Both the position numbers and the translations under genes were made by a program. This document shows positions 1 to 7,861 of a stretch of DNA of 44,449 nucleotides, piece after piece (the first letter of the stretch is position 1; every line of letters starts with the position of its first letter). A model generated the notes under the pieces. It made no database searches. It saw only the letters and a list, made by a program, of their open reading frames with translations, and was not told the DNA's origin. Origin of the DNA: Thermaceae bacterium (GTDB lineage: Bacteria; Deinococcota; Deinococci; Deinococcales; Thermaceae); NCBI GenBank assembly GCA_015478585.1, contig JADMIM010000021.1:1-44449 (forward strand). The letters run 5' to 3'.

Positions 1-1
1 T

Positions 2-423
2 AGACCATCGGCGCAATAAGGGAGAATAGAGCCATGATTGAATGTAGTGCGATTGCGCCGTAGGCCCAAACACTTCATGAACTTCACGGGACTGACCCCC
101 GAGCAGGAGTACCTCCAGGTCAACATCGAAAAACCTATCCGCAACCAGCACAACCACCGCCTCACCCCCTTAGCTAAGGCTTGGAATCAAGTCCAAAGCC
201 GGGCCAGACTTCCTGTCGAGCACATGATCGCCAAGCTGGAAAAGTTCAAAATCCTGGCCGGTGAATACAGCGCCCGACTCCACACCTACAACCCTACCTT
301 GGCCCTGGTCTCAGGATTGGTCAACTTCAAAACCCTGGGAAAGCTGGCTTGGTGATACATCCAAGGCAAACTGACCTCTCCGACTTGCCTGAAGCTTTTT
401 CCCTTTATTACGCCGATGGTCTT
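2..423. mobile_element. Internally deleted IS element with terminal inverted repeats
   Basis: The left end (about 2-24) and right end (about 400-422) are imperfect inverted repeats sharing AGACCATCGGCG, one mismatch, AATAA and then a GGGA tract. Between them lies only a transposase remnant of about 105 codons. An intact element of this type needs a transposase of well over 200 residues, so the catalytic core has been lost while both ends remain. Such a derivative could only move if a full-length relative elsewhere in the genome supplied transposase. No target-site duplication is obvious, and position 1 is the window edge. Confidence 0.7.
38..355 (+). pseudogene. Transposase remnant, IS5-like DDE family
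   Basis: The frame opens with TTG and reads 105 residues. Residues about 12-27 (FMNFTGLTPEQ) resemble the N-terminal start of DDE_Tnp_4-type transposases. Residues about 58-100 (PVEHMIAKLEKFKILAGEY, then LVSGLVNF) resemble the C-terminal end of the same family. The central catalytic part with its DDE residues is missing, which suggests an in-frame internal deletion rather than simple truncation. The exact IS family is inferred from these two short motifs only. The product is very unlikely to be an active transposase. Confidence 0.65.
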
Positions 424-552
424 TTGTCCAAGTCGTAGTCTACGCGGGGCAACCTGCATGAAAACCGCGATAAAACCCTGTGAACTCCCCGCCTATGGCC
501 CTGATAAAGTTTTGTATACTGTTCGTATCAAGGCGATTGCGCCTGTGGAGCT

Positions 553-1263
553 ATGGATAACAAAGACCGCCCGGTATACATCATTTCGGTAGCTGCCGAA
601 CTGGTAGATATGCACCCCCAGACCTTGCGTCTGTACGAGCGCAAAGGGCTCATCCAGCCTAAGCGCTCAGGTGGTAAGACCCGCCTCTACTCCGAGCGGG
701 ATGTGGAAAAACTGCGGGAGATTCGCCGCCTGACCCAAGAAATGGGGATAAACCTGGCCGGGGTGGAGGAAATTATTCGCTTGCGCGACGAGCTATGGAG
801 CCTGGAAACCCAGTTTCGGGCCGAGGCCGAGCGGCTCAAGACCGAGCTGGGCGAGCACCTCGAGTCGCTCAAGACAATCCCGGCCCTCCCCGCACCGGGG
901 GATGGCAAACCCAAGAAAAAGACCGGCGACAAAGAACGCCCGGTATACGTCATCTCGGTGGCGGCGGACATCGTGGAGATGCATCCCCAAACCTTGCGCC
1001 TGTACGAACGTAAGGGGCTAGTGGCTCCCAAGCGCTCCTCCGGCAAGACCCGCCTCTACTCCGAGCACGACGTAGAAAAACTGCGGGAGATTCGCCGCCT
1101 GACCCAAGAGCTGGGGGTGAACCTGGCCGGGGTGGAGGAAATTATTCGCTTGCGCGATGAGTTGGATACCCAACAAAACCAGCTCGAGTCGGAAATATCT
1201 CGTCTGCGTCTGGCCTTGCTGCGCGAGCTTACCCCTAGCTTGTCGAACTCCGAGGTGGGGTGA
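553..1263 (+). CDS. hspR: HspR-like MerR-family repressor with two tandem DNA-binding domains
   Basis: This 236-residue protein contains the same MerR-type winged-helix domain twice: residues about 6-81 and 129-204. Both copies carry [14 protein letters not shown] and KTRLYSE and differ at only about ten of 75 positions. They are joined by a helical linker followed by a Lys- and Pro-rich stretch (about 82-127). HspR proteins are heat-shock repressors that bind HAIR inverted repeats, usually as dimers of single-domain chains. Here one chain could form the paired reader. The second copy is followed by a short coiled-coil-like tail. A possible -10 (TATACT) lies at 515-520. The HspR call rests on the [10 protein letters not shown] signature; a different MerR subfamily is possible. 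The lon promoter in this window carries a HAIR-like site, which supports the assignment. Confidence 0.8.
   Translation: MDNKDRPVYIISVAAELVDMHPQTLRLYERKGLIQPKRSGGKTRLYSERDVEKLREIRRLTQEMGINLAGVEEIIRLRDELWSLETQFRAEAERLKTELGEHLESLKTIPALPAPGDGKPKKKTGDKERPVYVISVAADIVEMHPQTLRLYERKGLVAPKRSSGKTRLYSEHDVEKLREIRRLTQELGVNLAGVEEIIRLRDELDTQQNQLESEISRLRLALLRELTPSLSNSEVG
568..1164 (+). repeat. Direct repeat encoding the duplicated MerR domain
   Basis: DNA of about 228 bp starting at 568 recurs starting at 937. Both copies open with CGCCCGGTATAC, and runs such as AAACTGCGGGAGATTCGCCG are identical between copies. The strong nucleotide similarity indicates a recent duplication within the gene or continuing gene conversion between the copies. 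Confidence 0.85.
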
Positions 1264-1304
1264 AGCGGTTGGCCCCCCTCTCACTTCTATCCTTTGTGGG
1301 TCGG

Positions 1305-1320
1305 TATAATCAGGCCCGTG
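1305..1320 (+). promoter_or_regulatory. Leaderless promoter of the M20 dipeptidase gene
   Basis: A perfect TATAAT (1305-1310) is followed by 7 nt and then GTG (1318-1320). This spacing places the transcription start at or next to the start codon, the leaderless arrangement common in Deinococcota. It also favours GTG 1318 over the in-frame TTG at 1294, which would lie upstream of the -10. No good -35 is visible. Confidence 0.6.
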
Positions 1321-2646
1321 ACCCAAGCCCTTTCTGAACTCTTTGAACTCCTGCGTATCCCCTCAGTTTCTGCTGACCCAGCCCACAACCAAGATATGAA
1401 GAAGGCGGCGGGTTGGCTCGAGGCTAAGCTAAGGTCTATTGGTTTTAACGTGGAAGTGGTTCCTACCCCCAACCACCCCATTGTCTACGCCGAGAAGCGC
1501 CTGAGCGATATCGCGCCAACGGTACTGTTTTACGGTCACTACGACGTGCAGCCGCCCGACCCGCTCGTGCTGTGGCATACCCCACCTTTCGAGCCGACCC
1601 TGCGGGACGGGAAAATCTACGCTCGAGGCTCCTCCGACGACAAGGGTCAGATTTTTGCCCACATCGCTGCGGTGGAATCGTTGGGCGATCAGCTACCGGT
1701 TAATGTCAAGTTTGTCATCGAGGGCGAAGAAGAAGTGGGCTTTGGCAACTTAGTGCCCTGGCTCGAGGGCAACCTAGCCCGCCTGAAGGCCGACGTGCTG
1801 GTGGTTTCTGATAGCTCGATGCTGGCCCCTGGCATTCCCGCTATCACCTATGCCCTGCGGGGGATTGCCCTGTTGGAGGTGCGGCTGCAAGGATCAGCCC
1901 GCGACCTGCACTCAGGAACCTATGGCGGTGGCGCACCCAACCCCATTCACGCCGCAGCGACCATGATTGCCAAGCTCAAAAGCCAGGACGGTAAAATCCA
2001 AATCCCTGGTTTCTACGACAAGGTGCGGCCTCTGTCCGAGCAGGAGCGGAAGCTATACCACAAGCTTCCCTTCGATGCCGCCGAGTTTGCTGCTGCCATC
2101 GGGGCTTCGGCCATGCCCGGTGAGGCCGGATATAGCCTGCTCGAGCGCATCTGGGCACGGCCCAGCCTGGACGTAAACGGCATCTGGGGCGGCTACCAAG
2201 GCGAGGGCTCCAAGACCGTAATCCCTGCCAAGGCCGGTTTCAAACTGTCCATGCGCCTGGTTCCCGATCAAGACCCTGAGGCGATTTATGCCCTAACCAA
2301 AGCCTACTTGGAGCACATCCTGCCCGCTGGTTATAGCCTGGAAATTCTGCCTCATGGGGTGGGTAAACCTGTGGTCACGGAGCTGGATTCCGCTCCCATG
2401 CAGGCCGCCTCGAGGGCGCTGGAAAAAGCCTGGGGTCGAAAACCGGTTTTCAACCGCATGGGCGGCAGCGTACCTATCGTGGCCGACTTCCAGCAGCTCA
2501 TGAATATTCCCATTGTGATGATGGGCTTCGGGCTGGATGATGACAACCTGCACTCACCCAACGAGAAGTTCGACCTCATCAACTTCGAGAAAGCCATCGA
2601 GTCGAGCCGAAATTTTTTGCTCGAGTTCGCCAAAACTCTTCGATAA
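1318..2646 (+). CDS. M20-family metallodipeptidase
   Basis: This is a zinc-dependent exopeptidase of the M20 (ArgE/DapE/CNDP) family, 442 residues from the GTG chosen here. Metal-ligand motifs appear in order: FYGHYDVQPP (His), ARGSSDDKGQ (bridging Asp), EGEEEVG (catalytic Glu and metal Glu), VVSDSS (Asp) and NLHSPNE (His). The length and the lid/dimerisation domain between residues about 180 and 330 fit the CNDP-like dipeptidase branch. It probably hydrolyses dipeptides in the cytoplasm; no signal peptide is seen. The exact substrate cannot be told, and acyl-amino-acid hydrolases share the fold. The gene stands alone behind a leaderless promoter, and its 3' end lies 4 bp from the convergent channel gene. 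Confidence 0.9.
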   Translation: MTQALSELFELLRIPSVSADPAHNQDMKKAAGWLEAKLRSIGFNVEVVPTPNHPIVYAEKRLSDIAPTVLFYGHYDVQPPDPLVLWHTPPFEPTLRDGKIYARGSSDDKGQIFAHIAAVESLGDQLPVNVKFVIEGEEEVGFGNLVPWLEGNLARLKADVLVVSDSSMLAPGIPAITYALRGIALLEVRLQGSARDLHSGTYGGGAPNPIHAAATMIAKLKSQDGKIQIPGFYDKVRPLSEQERKLYHKLPFDAAEFAAAIGASAMPGEAGYSLLERIWARPSLDVNGIWGGYQGEGSKTVIPAKAGFKLSMRLVPDQDPEAIYALTKAYLEHILPAGYSLEILPHGVGKPVVTELDSAPMQAASRALEKAWGRKPVFNRMGGSVPIVADFQQLMNIPIVMMGFGLDDDNLHSPNEKFDLINFEKAIESSRNFLLEFAKTLR

Positions 2647-2650
2647 GGGC

Positions 2651-3226
2651 TTATTCGGTCAGCACGGTTTCAATCCGGCGATCTGGGATAAACCAGATTA
2701 TCGCTACTAGCACATATAAAACCAGGGAAATCCGGGGGTTCCAGAGGGCCAGAAGTATAGCGGTAATGTAAAATCCCAGCGAGATTTTGCCTTTGAAGTC
2801 AGAATTGATGGCTTTAGCCAGTGGGGAATCCTGACCCTCCTGGGCTATGAGTTGGCGCAAAAAAATAGTGTAAGCAATGGCGCTCATCAGCAAAACTACC
2901 CCGTACAGCACTATTGGCCACTGGGTGAAGTGGTTCTCGCCCATCCAACCAGTAGCGAAAGGAACCAAAGATAGCCAGAATAACAGGTGCAGGTTGGCCC
3001 ACAGGATACGCCCGTTGACCTGATGAATGGCCTGCAGGGTGTGGTGGTGGTTGTTCCAGTAAATGCCCACGAAAGTGAAGCTCAGGATGTAGCTCAGAAA
3101 TACCGGAATCATTGGACGCAGAGCCGCTAAATCTTCTCCGTGGGGAACTTTTAGCTCCAGTACCATGATGGTGATGATGATGGCAAGCACCCCATCGCTA
3201 AATGCTTCCAATCGCCCTTTGCTCAT
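2651..3226 (-). CDS. TMEM175-like potassium channel (DUF1211)
   Basis: The 191-residue membrane protein starts with the family hallmark RLEAFSDGVLAIIITIMVLE, in which the FSD motif sits in the first transmembrane helix. Five further hydrophobic segments follow (residues about 38-58, 75-95, 105-125, 145-165 and 168-185), consistent with one six-helix TMEM175 repeat. Bacterial members form tetrameric potassium-selective leak channels. A clear Shine-Dalgarno (AGGAGGATATC) precedes the ATG. It is convergent with the dipeptidase gene. The family call is strong; the ion selectivity is inferred from studied relatives. Confidence 0.85.
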   Translation of the reverse strand: MSKGRLEAFSDGVLAIIITIMVLELKVPHGEDLAALRPMIPVFLSYILSFTFVGIYWNNHHHTLQAIHQVNGRILWANLHLLFWLSLVPFATGWMGENHFTQWPIVLYGVVLLMSAIAYTIFLRQLIAQEGQDSPLAKAINSDFKGKISLGFYITAILLALWNPRISLVLYVLVAIIWFIPDRRIETVLTE

Positions 3227-3347
3227 GTATTGATATCCTCCTTAGCTCAAGGGTAAGGTTACTGTACTTCCTGCTGCTACCCTTCAGGAGCGTAATAGCA
3301 CTGATCGCAATTCAACTTTAGGGGGTGTTCGGGGGAAGCACTGTGTA

Positions 3348-4100
3348 TCAAACTGCCGGAATCTGGCTCTGGCTGCCGTTGGATCGCTGTCCCCGGCGGA
3401 AAATCAGGGCCTCACCCACCCGGCCTTCTAAGAGTGGAACTGCCGGAGAAGCGGCAATCTGAGCACAAAATGCCACATCGGCCTCGAGGCCCACCTGGCG
3501 TAGGGCCTGGGCTGCGCCAGAGAGGTGCAGTGGCTCGCTGGGGTCGGGGTAGGTGCGGCGGGTAGCGAGGGCGGTCAGGGCTCCGTCCTCGAGGTCGTAA
3601 CTACCCATAATCTGCAAGAACTCGGCTAGCACCCCGGCGGTGTAGGTGTCGTCCAGGCCGATGCGCCCCTCCTTGCCTGCGCAAAGCACGGCGACTTCCT
3701 CGGAGGCCAGGTCATGGGCCAGCCGGGCGGCAGCGTGGGCATTGTAGAGCGAGGCCAGCAGCACGTGGCGAGCGCTATTGGCGGCCAGATGCGCGGCTTT
3801 GGTGCCGTTGGTGGTGCTCATCACCACGATTTTGCTACCCACCGCAGCCCCCAAGGCTTCTCTGGGAGAGTTGCCAAAATCGAACCCGGCAGGCATCAGG
3901 CCGCCTTCCTCGCCTGCAATTACCACGTCGTGATCCTTGAAGTTGCGGGCGGTCTCGCGGCTGGCGGTCAGGTATAGCTCTTTGGCTCCGGCCTCGAGAA
4001 AAGCCGCCGCCGTAGTGGTGGCCCGAATCACGTCCACTACCAGCACTACATCGGAGTAGGTCAGGTCGGGCTGGGGAACCAAGTCTACCCTCAGTCGCAT
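3348..4100 (-). CDS. comB: Probable 2-phosphosulfolactate phosphatase, ComB family
   Basis: The 250-residue protein shows the ComB pattern: [17 protein letters not shown] near residue 24, [20 protein letters not shown] near 62, MSTTNGTKA near 94 and a C-terminal [17 protein letters not shown]. ComB removes phosphate from 2-phosphosulfolactate in coenzyme M or sulfolactate synthesis, using Mg2+. Many bacteria carry the gene without making coenzyme M, so the true role here is uncertain. The start ATG has GGTGGGGTGA just upstream. The gene lies 132 bp downstream of rpe on the same strand and could be co-transcribed with it. Confidence 0.8.
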   Translation of the reverse strand: MRLRVDLVPQPDLTYSDVVLVVDVIRATTTAAAFLEAGAKELYLTASRETARNFKDHDVVIAGEEGGLMPAGFDFGNSPREALGAAVGSKIVVMSTTNGTKAAHLAANSARHVLLASLYNAHAAARLAHDLASEEVAVLCAGKEGRIGLDDTYTAGVLAEFLQIMGSYDLEDGALTALATRRTYPDPSEPLHLSGAAQALRQVGLEADVAFCAQIAASPAVPLLEGRVGEALIFRRGQRSNGSQSQIPAV

Positions 4101-4232
4101 ATATCACCCCACCAAGAAAGCGCGGATTTTGCAAGCAAGGGGGTAATTTCACCGCTAAACCCATGTCCCGCCGAAAACCGCAAGGGGGACAGGGATAGTC
4201 GGCAGAAGCTGAGTTTGGCGGGCTGGGTGGGG

Positions 4233-4895
4233 TCAGGGGGCATAGCTTTTCCTCAGGGCGGCGATATTGTGAGCAATGTCTCCCTTGAAGATGAGCGACC
4301 CCGCCACCAGAATGTCGGCTCCCCGTCGGACGAGTTGGGGGGCGGTCTCGAGGTTGATGCCGCCATCCACTTCAATCAGGCAGTTGGGGTTGCGCTGGTC
4401 GCGCATCTGACGCAGGGTCTCGAGCCTTTGTAAACTGCTGGGGATTAACTGTTGTCCACCAAACCCCGGATTGACTGTCATCAGCAGCGCCTCGTCGAGG
4501 TCGGGCAAAAGGTTCTCGAAGAAATCCAGAGGGGTTCCCGGATTGAGCACCAAACCTGCTGCCAAACCATGCTCCTTGACCTGCTGGATAGCCCGGTGAA
4601 CATGGGGGGTGGCCTCGGCATGAACCAGAATATGGCTGGCCCCGGCCAGGGCGAAGTCGGCGATATAGCGTTCGGGCTCGAGAATCATCAGGTGTACATC
4701 GAGGGGCAACCGGCTGACTTTGCGCAGGGCTTCGACCACCACCATGCCCATCGAGATATTGGGCACGAAACGCCCATCCATCACGTCTATGTGGATGAAA
4801 TCGGCTCCAGCAGCCTCACACTGGGCGACTTGCTCACCCAAACGGGCAAAGTCGGCAGCTAAAACCGAAGGGGCAATCTTGACGGTCTGATTCAT
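4233..4895 (-). CDS. rpe: Ribulose-phosphate 3-epimerase
   Basis: This 220-residue TIM-barrel enzyme interconverts ribulose 5-phosphate and xylulose 5-phosphate in the pentose phosphate pathway. Family motifs are present: IAPSVLAADF at the start, HIDVMDGRFVPN with the metal-binding His and Asp, DVHLMI, HAEAT, MTVNPGFGGQ for phosphate binding, and EVDGGIN near residue 173. The length matches the family. It is divergently transcribed from hemA. A plausible -10 (TATGAT on the minus strand, complement of 4910-4915) lies 14 nt before the ATG, giving a very short leader. Confidence 0.95.
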   Translation of the reverse strand: MNQTVKIAPSVLAADFARLGEQVAQCEAAGADFIHIDVMDGRFVPNISMGMVVVEALRKVSRLPLDVHLMILEPERYIADFALAGASHILVHAEATPHVHRAIQQVKEHGLAAGLVLNPGTPLDFFENLLPDLDEALLMTVNPGFGGQQLIPSSLQRLETLRQMRDQRNPNCLIEVDGGINLETAPQLVRRGADILVAGSLIFKGDIAHNIAALRKSYAP

Positions 4896-5064
4896 GATGG
4901 GCGAAGGGAATCATACGGTATGAGGGTCAGGATTGGTAAGGGGGTGGCCTGCCGAGCTATGAATATAACCTGCACCTTAGCGACCTCGAGGGAGAGCGGG
5001 TTTTCGCTGAGTAGGAGAAAATCTGCAATGACACTTTGGTGACACTTGTCCTGTCTGGGGTAGC

Positions 5065-5080
5065 GATAATCACTCCTATG
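5065..5080 (+). promoter_or_regulatory. Leaderless promoter of the heme operon
   Basis: GATAAT (5065-5070) is followed by exactly 7 nt and the ATG of hemA (5078), the same geometry as at 1305-1320. The open frame extends upstream to a TTG at 5036, but that would place the -10 inside the coding region, so 5078 is preferred. A TGACACTT direct repeat lies just upstream (about 5029-5048) and could be a regulator site; this is speculative. Confidence 0.55.
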
Positions 5081-6268
5081 GAGCGACTGGCCCTGATTGG
5101 AGTATCCCAGCGACGCGGGGGAACCGAGGCCCTTGAGACCTGGACGGCCTGGGCTCAGAACTACCTTCGGGGGGGCCATAGTCAGTTTCCCGAAATCGTA
5201 CCGATTACCACCTGTAACCGTTGTGACTTGGTGGTGGCTTTGCCCGATGACCTGAGCGTGGAAGAAGCCCGCAAAGCCCTGGCTCCTGAGGGGGCACGGG
5301 GTTATGCCTACACCGACGAGGCGGCCCTCGAGCAGCTTTGCCGGGTGGCGGCCTCGCTGGACTCGCTCAACCCCGGTGAGGATCAGATCATGAATCAAGT
5401 GCGCCAGGCTTTCGAGGAGGCTCGGCAGACCGGCACGGTAGGGCCGACGACGGGTTTCGCCTTTCAGACCGCCTTGCGCATTGCCAAACGGGTGCGCCGC
5501 GAGGTAGCCCTGGCCCCAGCCAATGCCAGCTTGTTTAGCCTGGCCCGCCCTGAGTTTGAGCAGCAGCTCCCGGCCCGAGCGGCGGTGGCTGTGGTGGGTA
5601 TCGGGGAGATGGGCTCTGTGGCTGCACGCAACCTGGCGGCGCGGAAGGACACCCAGCTCTTGTTGGTCAACCGTTCGCTCGAGAAAGCTCAGGTTCTGGC
5701 CGAGGAGCTAGGAGCCCAAGCTATGAGCCTCGAGGCCTTCTTGAACCAGTCTCCGCAGGTGCAGGGCCTGGTTACGGCTACACCTGTCGAGCACCTGCTC
5801 GAAAGCAGCTTCCTGAAACGGCAGCTCGAGCTGCGGGTCATCGCCGACCTTGGCCTGCCCCGCAATGTCCGGCCCAGCGCCGTGCCCGAGGCGGTGGTAT
5901 TGATTGACCTAAAGCGGATGCAGTCGTTGGGAGAAATCCGGCGAGAGCAGTTGCGGGGCAATTTGGCTCAGGCCGAGCGGCTGGTACAAGAAGAAGTCGA
6001 GGTAGCCCTGGGCGAGTGGGCCGAGCGGCAGATGGGGCCAGCCATAGCTCACCTCCGCGAGCGCTACCGTGAAAGCTTGGAGGAAGCCCTGGGAGAGTTG
6101 CTCGAGCCCAGCGAGGTCAACCGCCTAGCCAACCGCTTCGCCCATCTACCGGTCAAGGGATTGCGCGGGCTGGCCCGGCGGCATGGTTTGGGGGTGGCCC
6201 AGGCTTTTCTCGAGGAAGCCGGTCTGGACGATACCGCTCTGCCTTCAGAGGAGGCTTCGCATGTCTAG
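5078..6268 (+). CDS. hemA: Glutamyl-tRNA reductase
   Basis: It catalyses the NADPH-dependent reduction of glutamyl-tRNA to glutamate-1-semialdehyde, the first committed step of C5 heme synthesis. The protein has 396 residues. The catalytic Cys lies in ITTCNRCD (Cys46), the signature SLDSLNPGEDQI is near residue 93, and a Rossmann-type VVGIGEMGSVAARNLA follows near residue 170. The usual GLNHKTAP opening is replaced by GVSQRRGG. The His before the RVAxGLDS motif (His99 in E. coli) is Gln here (Gln86). It is the first gene of the heme operon and overlaps hemC by 8 nt. Confidence 0.93.
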   Translation: MERLALIGVSQRRGGTEALETWTAWAQNYLRGGHSQFPEIVPITTCNRCDLVVALPDDLSVEEARKALAPEGARGYAYTDEAALEQLCRVAASLDSLNPGEDQIMNQVRQAFEEARQTGTVGPTTGFAFQTALRIAKRVRREVALAPANASLFSLARPEFEQQLPARAAVAVVGIGEMGSVAARNLAARKDTQLLLVNRSLEKAQVLAEELGAQAMSLEAFLNQSPQVQGLVTATPVEHLLESSFLKRQLELRVIADLGLPRNVRPSAVPEAVVLIDLKRMQSLGEIRREQLRGNLAQAERLVQEEVEVALGEWAERQMGPAIAHLRERYRESLEEALGELLEPSEVNRLANRFAHLPVKGLRGLARRHGLGVAQAFLEEAGLDDTALPSEEASHV

Positions 6269-7160
6269 GACGGTGCGCATTGCCACACGCGGTAGCCGCC
6301 TGGCGCTGTGGCAGGCGGGTTGGGTGGCCTCGAGGCTAAAACTGCTGGGGATAGATAGTCAAGAGGTGATTATCGAAACCCAGGGGGATCGTGAACGTAG
6401 CCCTTTTGCCCAGATGCAGGGTCAGGGGTTTTTTACCAAAGCTGTGCAAGACGCGGTGTTGCTCAAGAAGGCCGACCTGGCGGTGCATTCCTTCAAAGAT
6501 TTGCCCAGTGCGCCGGTAGCGGGCCTCACGCTGGCAGCTATCCCAGTGCGCGAGGATGCCCGAGAACTGCTGCTGGTACGGCCCGAGAACCTCGAGCCCG
6601 GCGCGGTGGCATTACCCCTTAAACAAGGGGTGCAAGTCGGGACTAGCGCGGTACGGCGCAAGGCCCAGCTCGAGGCCCTGCGACCTGATTTGTCTGTCTA
6701 CGAACTACGGGGGAACGTGCCTACACGGGTGGAAAAACTGCGCCGGGGTGAATACGCGGCAATCTTACTGGCCCAAGCGGGCGTTCAGCGTCTGGGACTG
6801 GATTTGTCTGGCTTATACCGGCGAATCCTGGAGCCCCAACTGCTCGTCCCGGCCCCAGCCCAAGGGGCCTTGGCGCTAGAGTGCCGCCAGGACGACGGGG
6901 AACTGCTGGAATGGCTCCGCCAACTCGACGATGTGGTGGCCCGTCGCACGGTGCTGGCCGAGCGCGGTCTAATGGCCCGCCTGGCTGGAGGTTGCCAGTT
7001 GGCGCTGGGGGCTAGCGCAGGGGAAAGCCCGGCTGGTCTGGAGCTTTTGGCCTGGTATGGTGGGAAGCTCTATCAAGCCCGTGGCAACTCGCCCGAGGCC
7101 GTTTCGGAGGGGGTCTTCCAGCAGATTCGGGCCGACTTCCCCCAGGTGGTGGAAGCATGA
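6261..7160 (+). CDS. hemC: Hydroxymethylbilane synthase (porphobilinogen deaminase)
   Basis: It joins four porphobilinogen units into hydroxymethylbilane on a dipyrromethane cofactor. The ATG at 6261 lies inside the hemA 3' end and has GAGGAGG at 6248-6254; upstream in-frame starts lie deeper in hemA. The 299-residue product shows ATRGSRLALWQA at the N-terminus, the catalytic Asp in HSFKDLP (Asp80), GTSAVRRKAQ, ELRGNVPTR and PAPAQGALA. The cofactor-binding Cys is in LAGGCQLALG (Cys245). All active-site elements appear intact. Confidence 0.96.
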   Translation: MSRTVRIATRGSRLALWQAGWVASRLKLLGIDSQEVIIETQGDRERSPFAQMQGQGFFTKAVQDAVLLKKADLAVHSFKDLPSAPVAGLTLAAIPVREDARELLLVRPENLEPGAVALPLKQGVQVGTSAVRRKAQLEALRPDLSVYELRGNVPTRVEKLRRGEYAAILLAQAGVQRLGLDLSGLYRRILEPQLLVPAPAQGALALECRQDDGELLEWLRQLDDVVARRTVLAERGLMARLAGGCQLALGASAGESPAGLELLAWYGGKLYQARGNSPEAVSEGVFQQIRADFPQVVEA

Positions 7161-7861
7161 GTGAGGCCCAAGCCAGGCGCTGGGTAGTGGCCCTAACCCA
7201 CTCCGAGGGGCGACTCGAGGGGCTGGAATCGGAGCTACAAGCCCAGGACTTCGAGGTTTTGCGGGTTCCGCTGATACAGACCCGCACTTTAGCTGGGGTG
7301 AGCCTCGAGCCCCTGCAAGACTGCTCCTGGTGGCTCTTTACCAGTGGGGCAGCGGTGCGGGCAGTGCTCGAGCTGGGCGGCACTTTAGCCAGACACCAAC
7401 TGGGTGCAGTAGGGGAGAGCACCGCTGAGGCCATCCGCAGCGCGGGGGCCCAAGTGGCCCTGGTGAGTTCGGCCCCTGAGGCCAGAAGTTTGGCCCAGAG
7501 CTTTTTATCCCACCATGAGCTTGGCCCAGTAGGTGTACCTCAGGGCAATTTGGCTGCACCCACCCTGGTCAATCTGTTGCTCGAGGGGGGTCTCGAGGTG
7601 CGTGCGCTCACGGTGTATACCACCGTTTCCAGGCCCTGGTCGCCCACCCTGCCCCAGCCCGACCTGGTGGTGTTGGCGAGCCCTTCGGCGGTGGAAGCCC
7701 TGCCTCTGGCAGTGGCCTCCGAGGCCCAGCTGATTGCCCTGGGGCCGACCACTGCCAAACGTCTACGCGAACTGGGCTTATCCTATGTGACAGCTCCTGC
7801 TGCCAGCGTTAAGGGCGTGCTGAAGGCGGCAGAACAACTGAGGAGTGAACTATGCTGCTAG
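7157..7861 (+). CDS. hemD: Uroporphyrinogen-III synthase
   Basis: It cyclises hydroxymethylbilane to uroporphyrinogen III, inverting ring D. HemD sequences diverge strongly. The evidence is the two-lobed pattern (ALTHSEGR at the start, WWLFTSGAAVRAVLEL near residue 55, VVLASPSAVEAL near 170, IALGPTTAKRLRELG near 195), the 234-residue length, and its place between hemC and hemB. Its ATG overlaps the hemC stop as ATGA, implying translational coupling. Confidence 0.9.
   Translation: MSEAQARRWVVALTHSEGRLEGLESELQAQDFEVLRVPLIQTRTLAGVSLEPLQDCSWWLFTSGAAVRAVLELGGTLARHQLGAVGESTAEAIRSAGAQVALVSSAPEARSLAQSFLSHHELGPVGVPQGNLAAPTLVNLLLEGGLEVRALTVYTTVSRPWSPTLPQPDLVVLASPSAVEALPLAVASEAQLIALGPTTAKRLRELGLSYVTAPAASVKGVLKAAEQLRSELCC

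Noticed and set aside
5036-5077. Upstream TTG start of hemA
   Set aside because: It precedes the likely -10 box at 5065-5070, and the added residues are not HemA-like.
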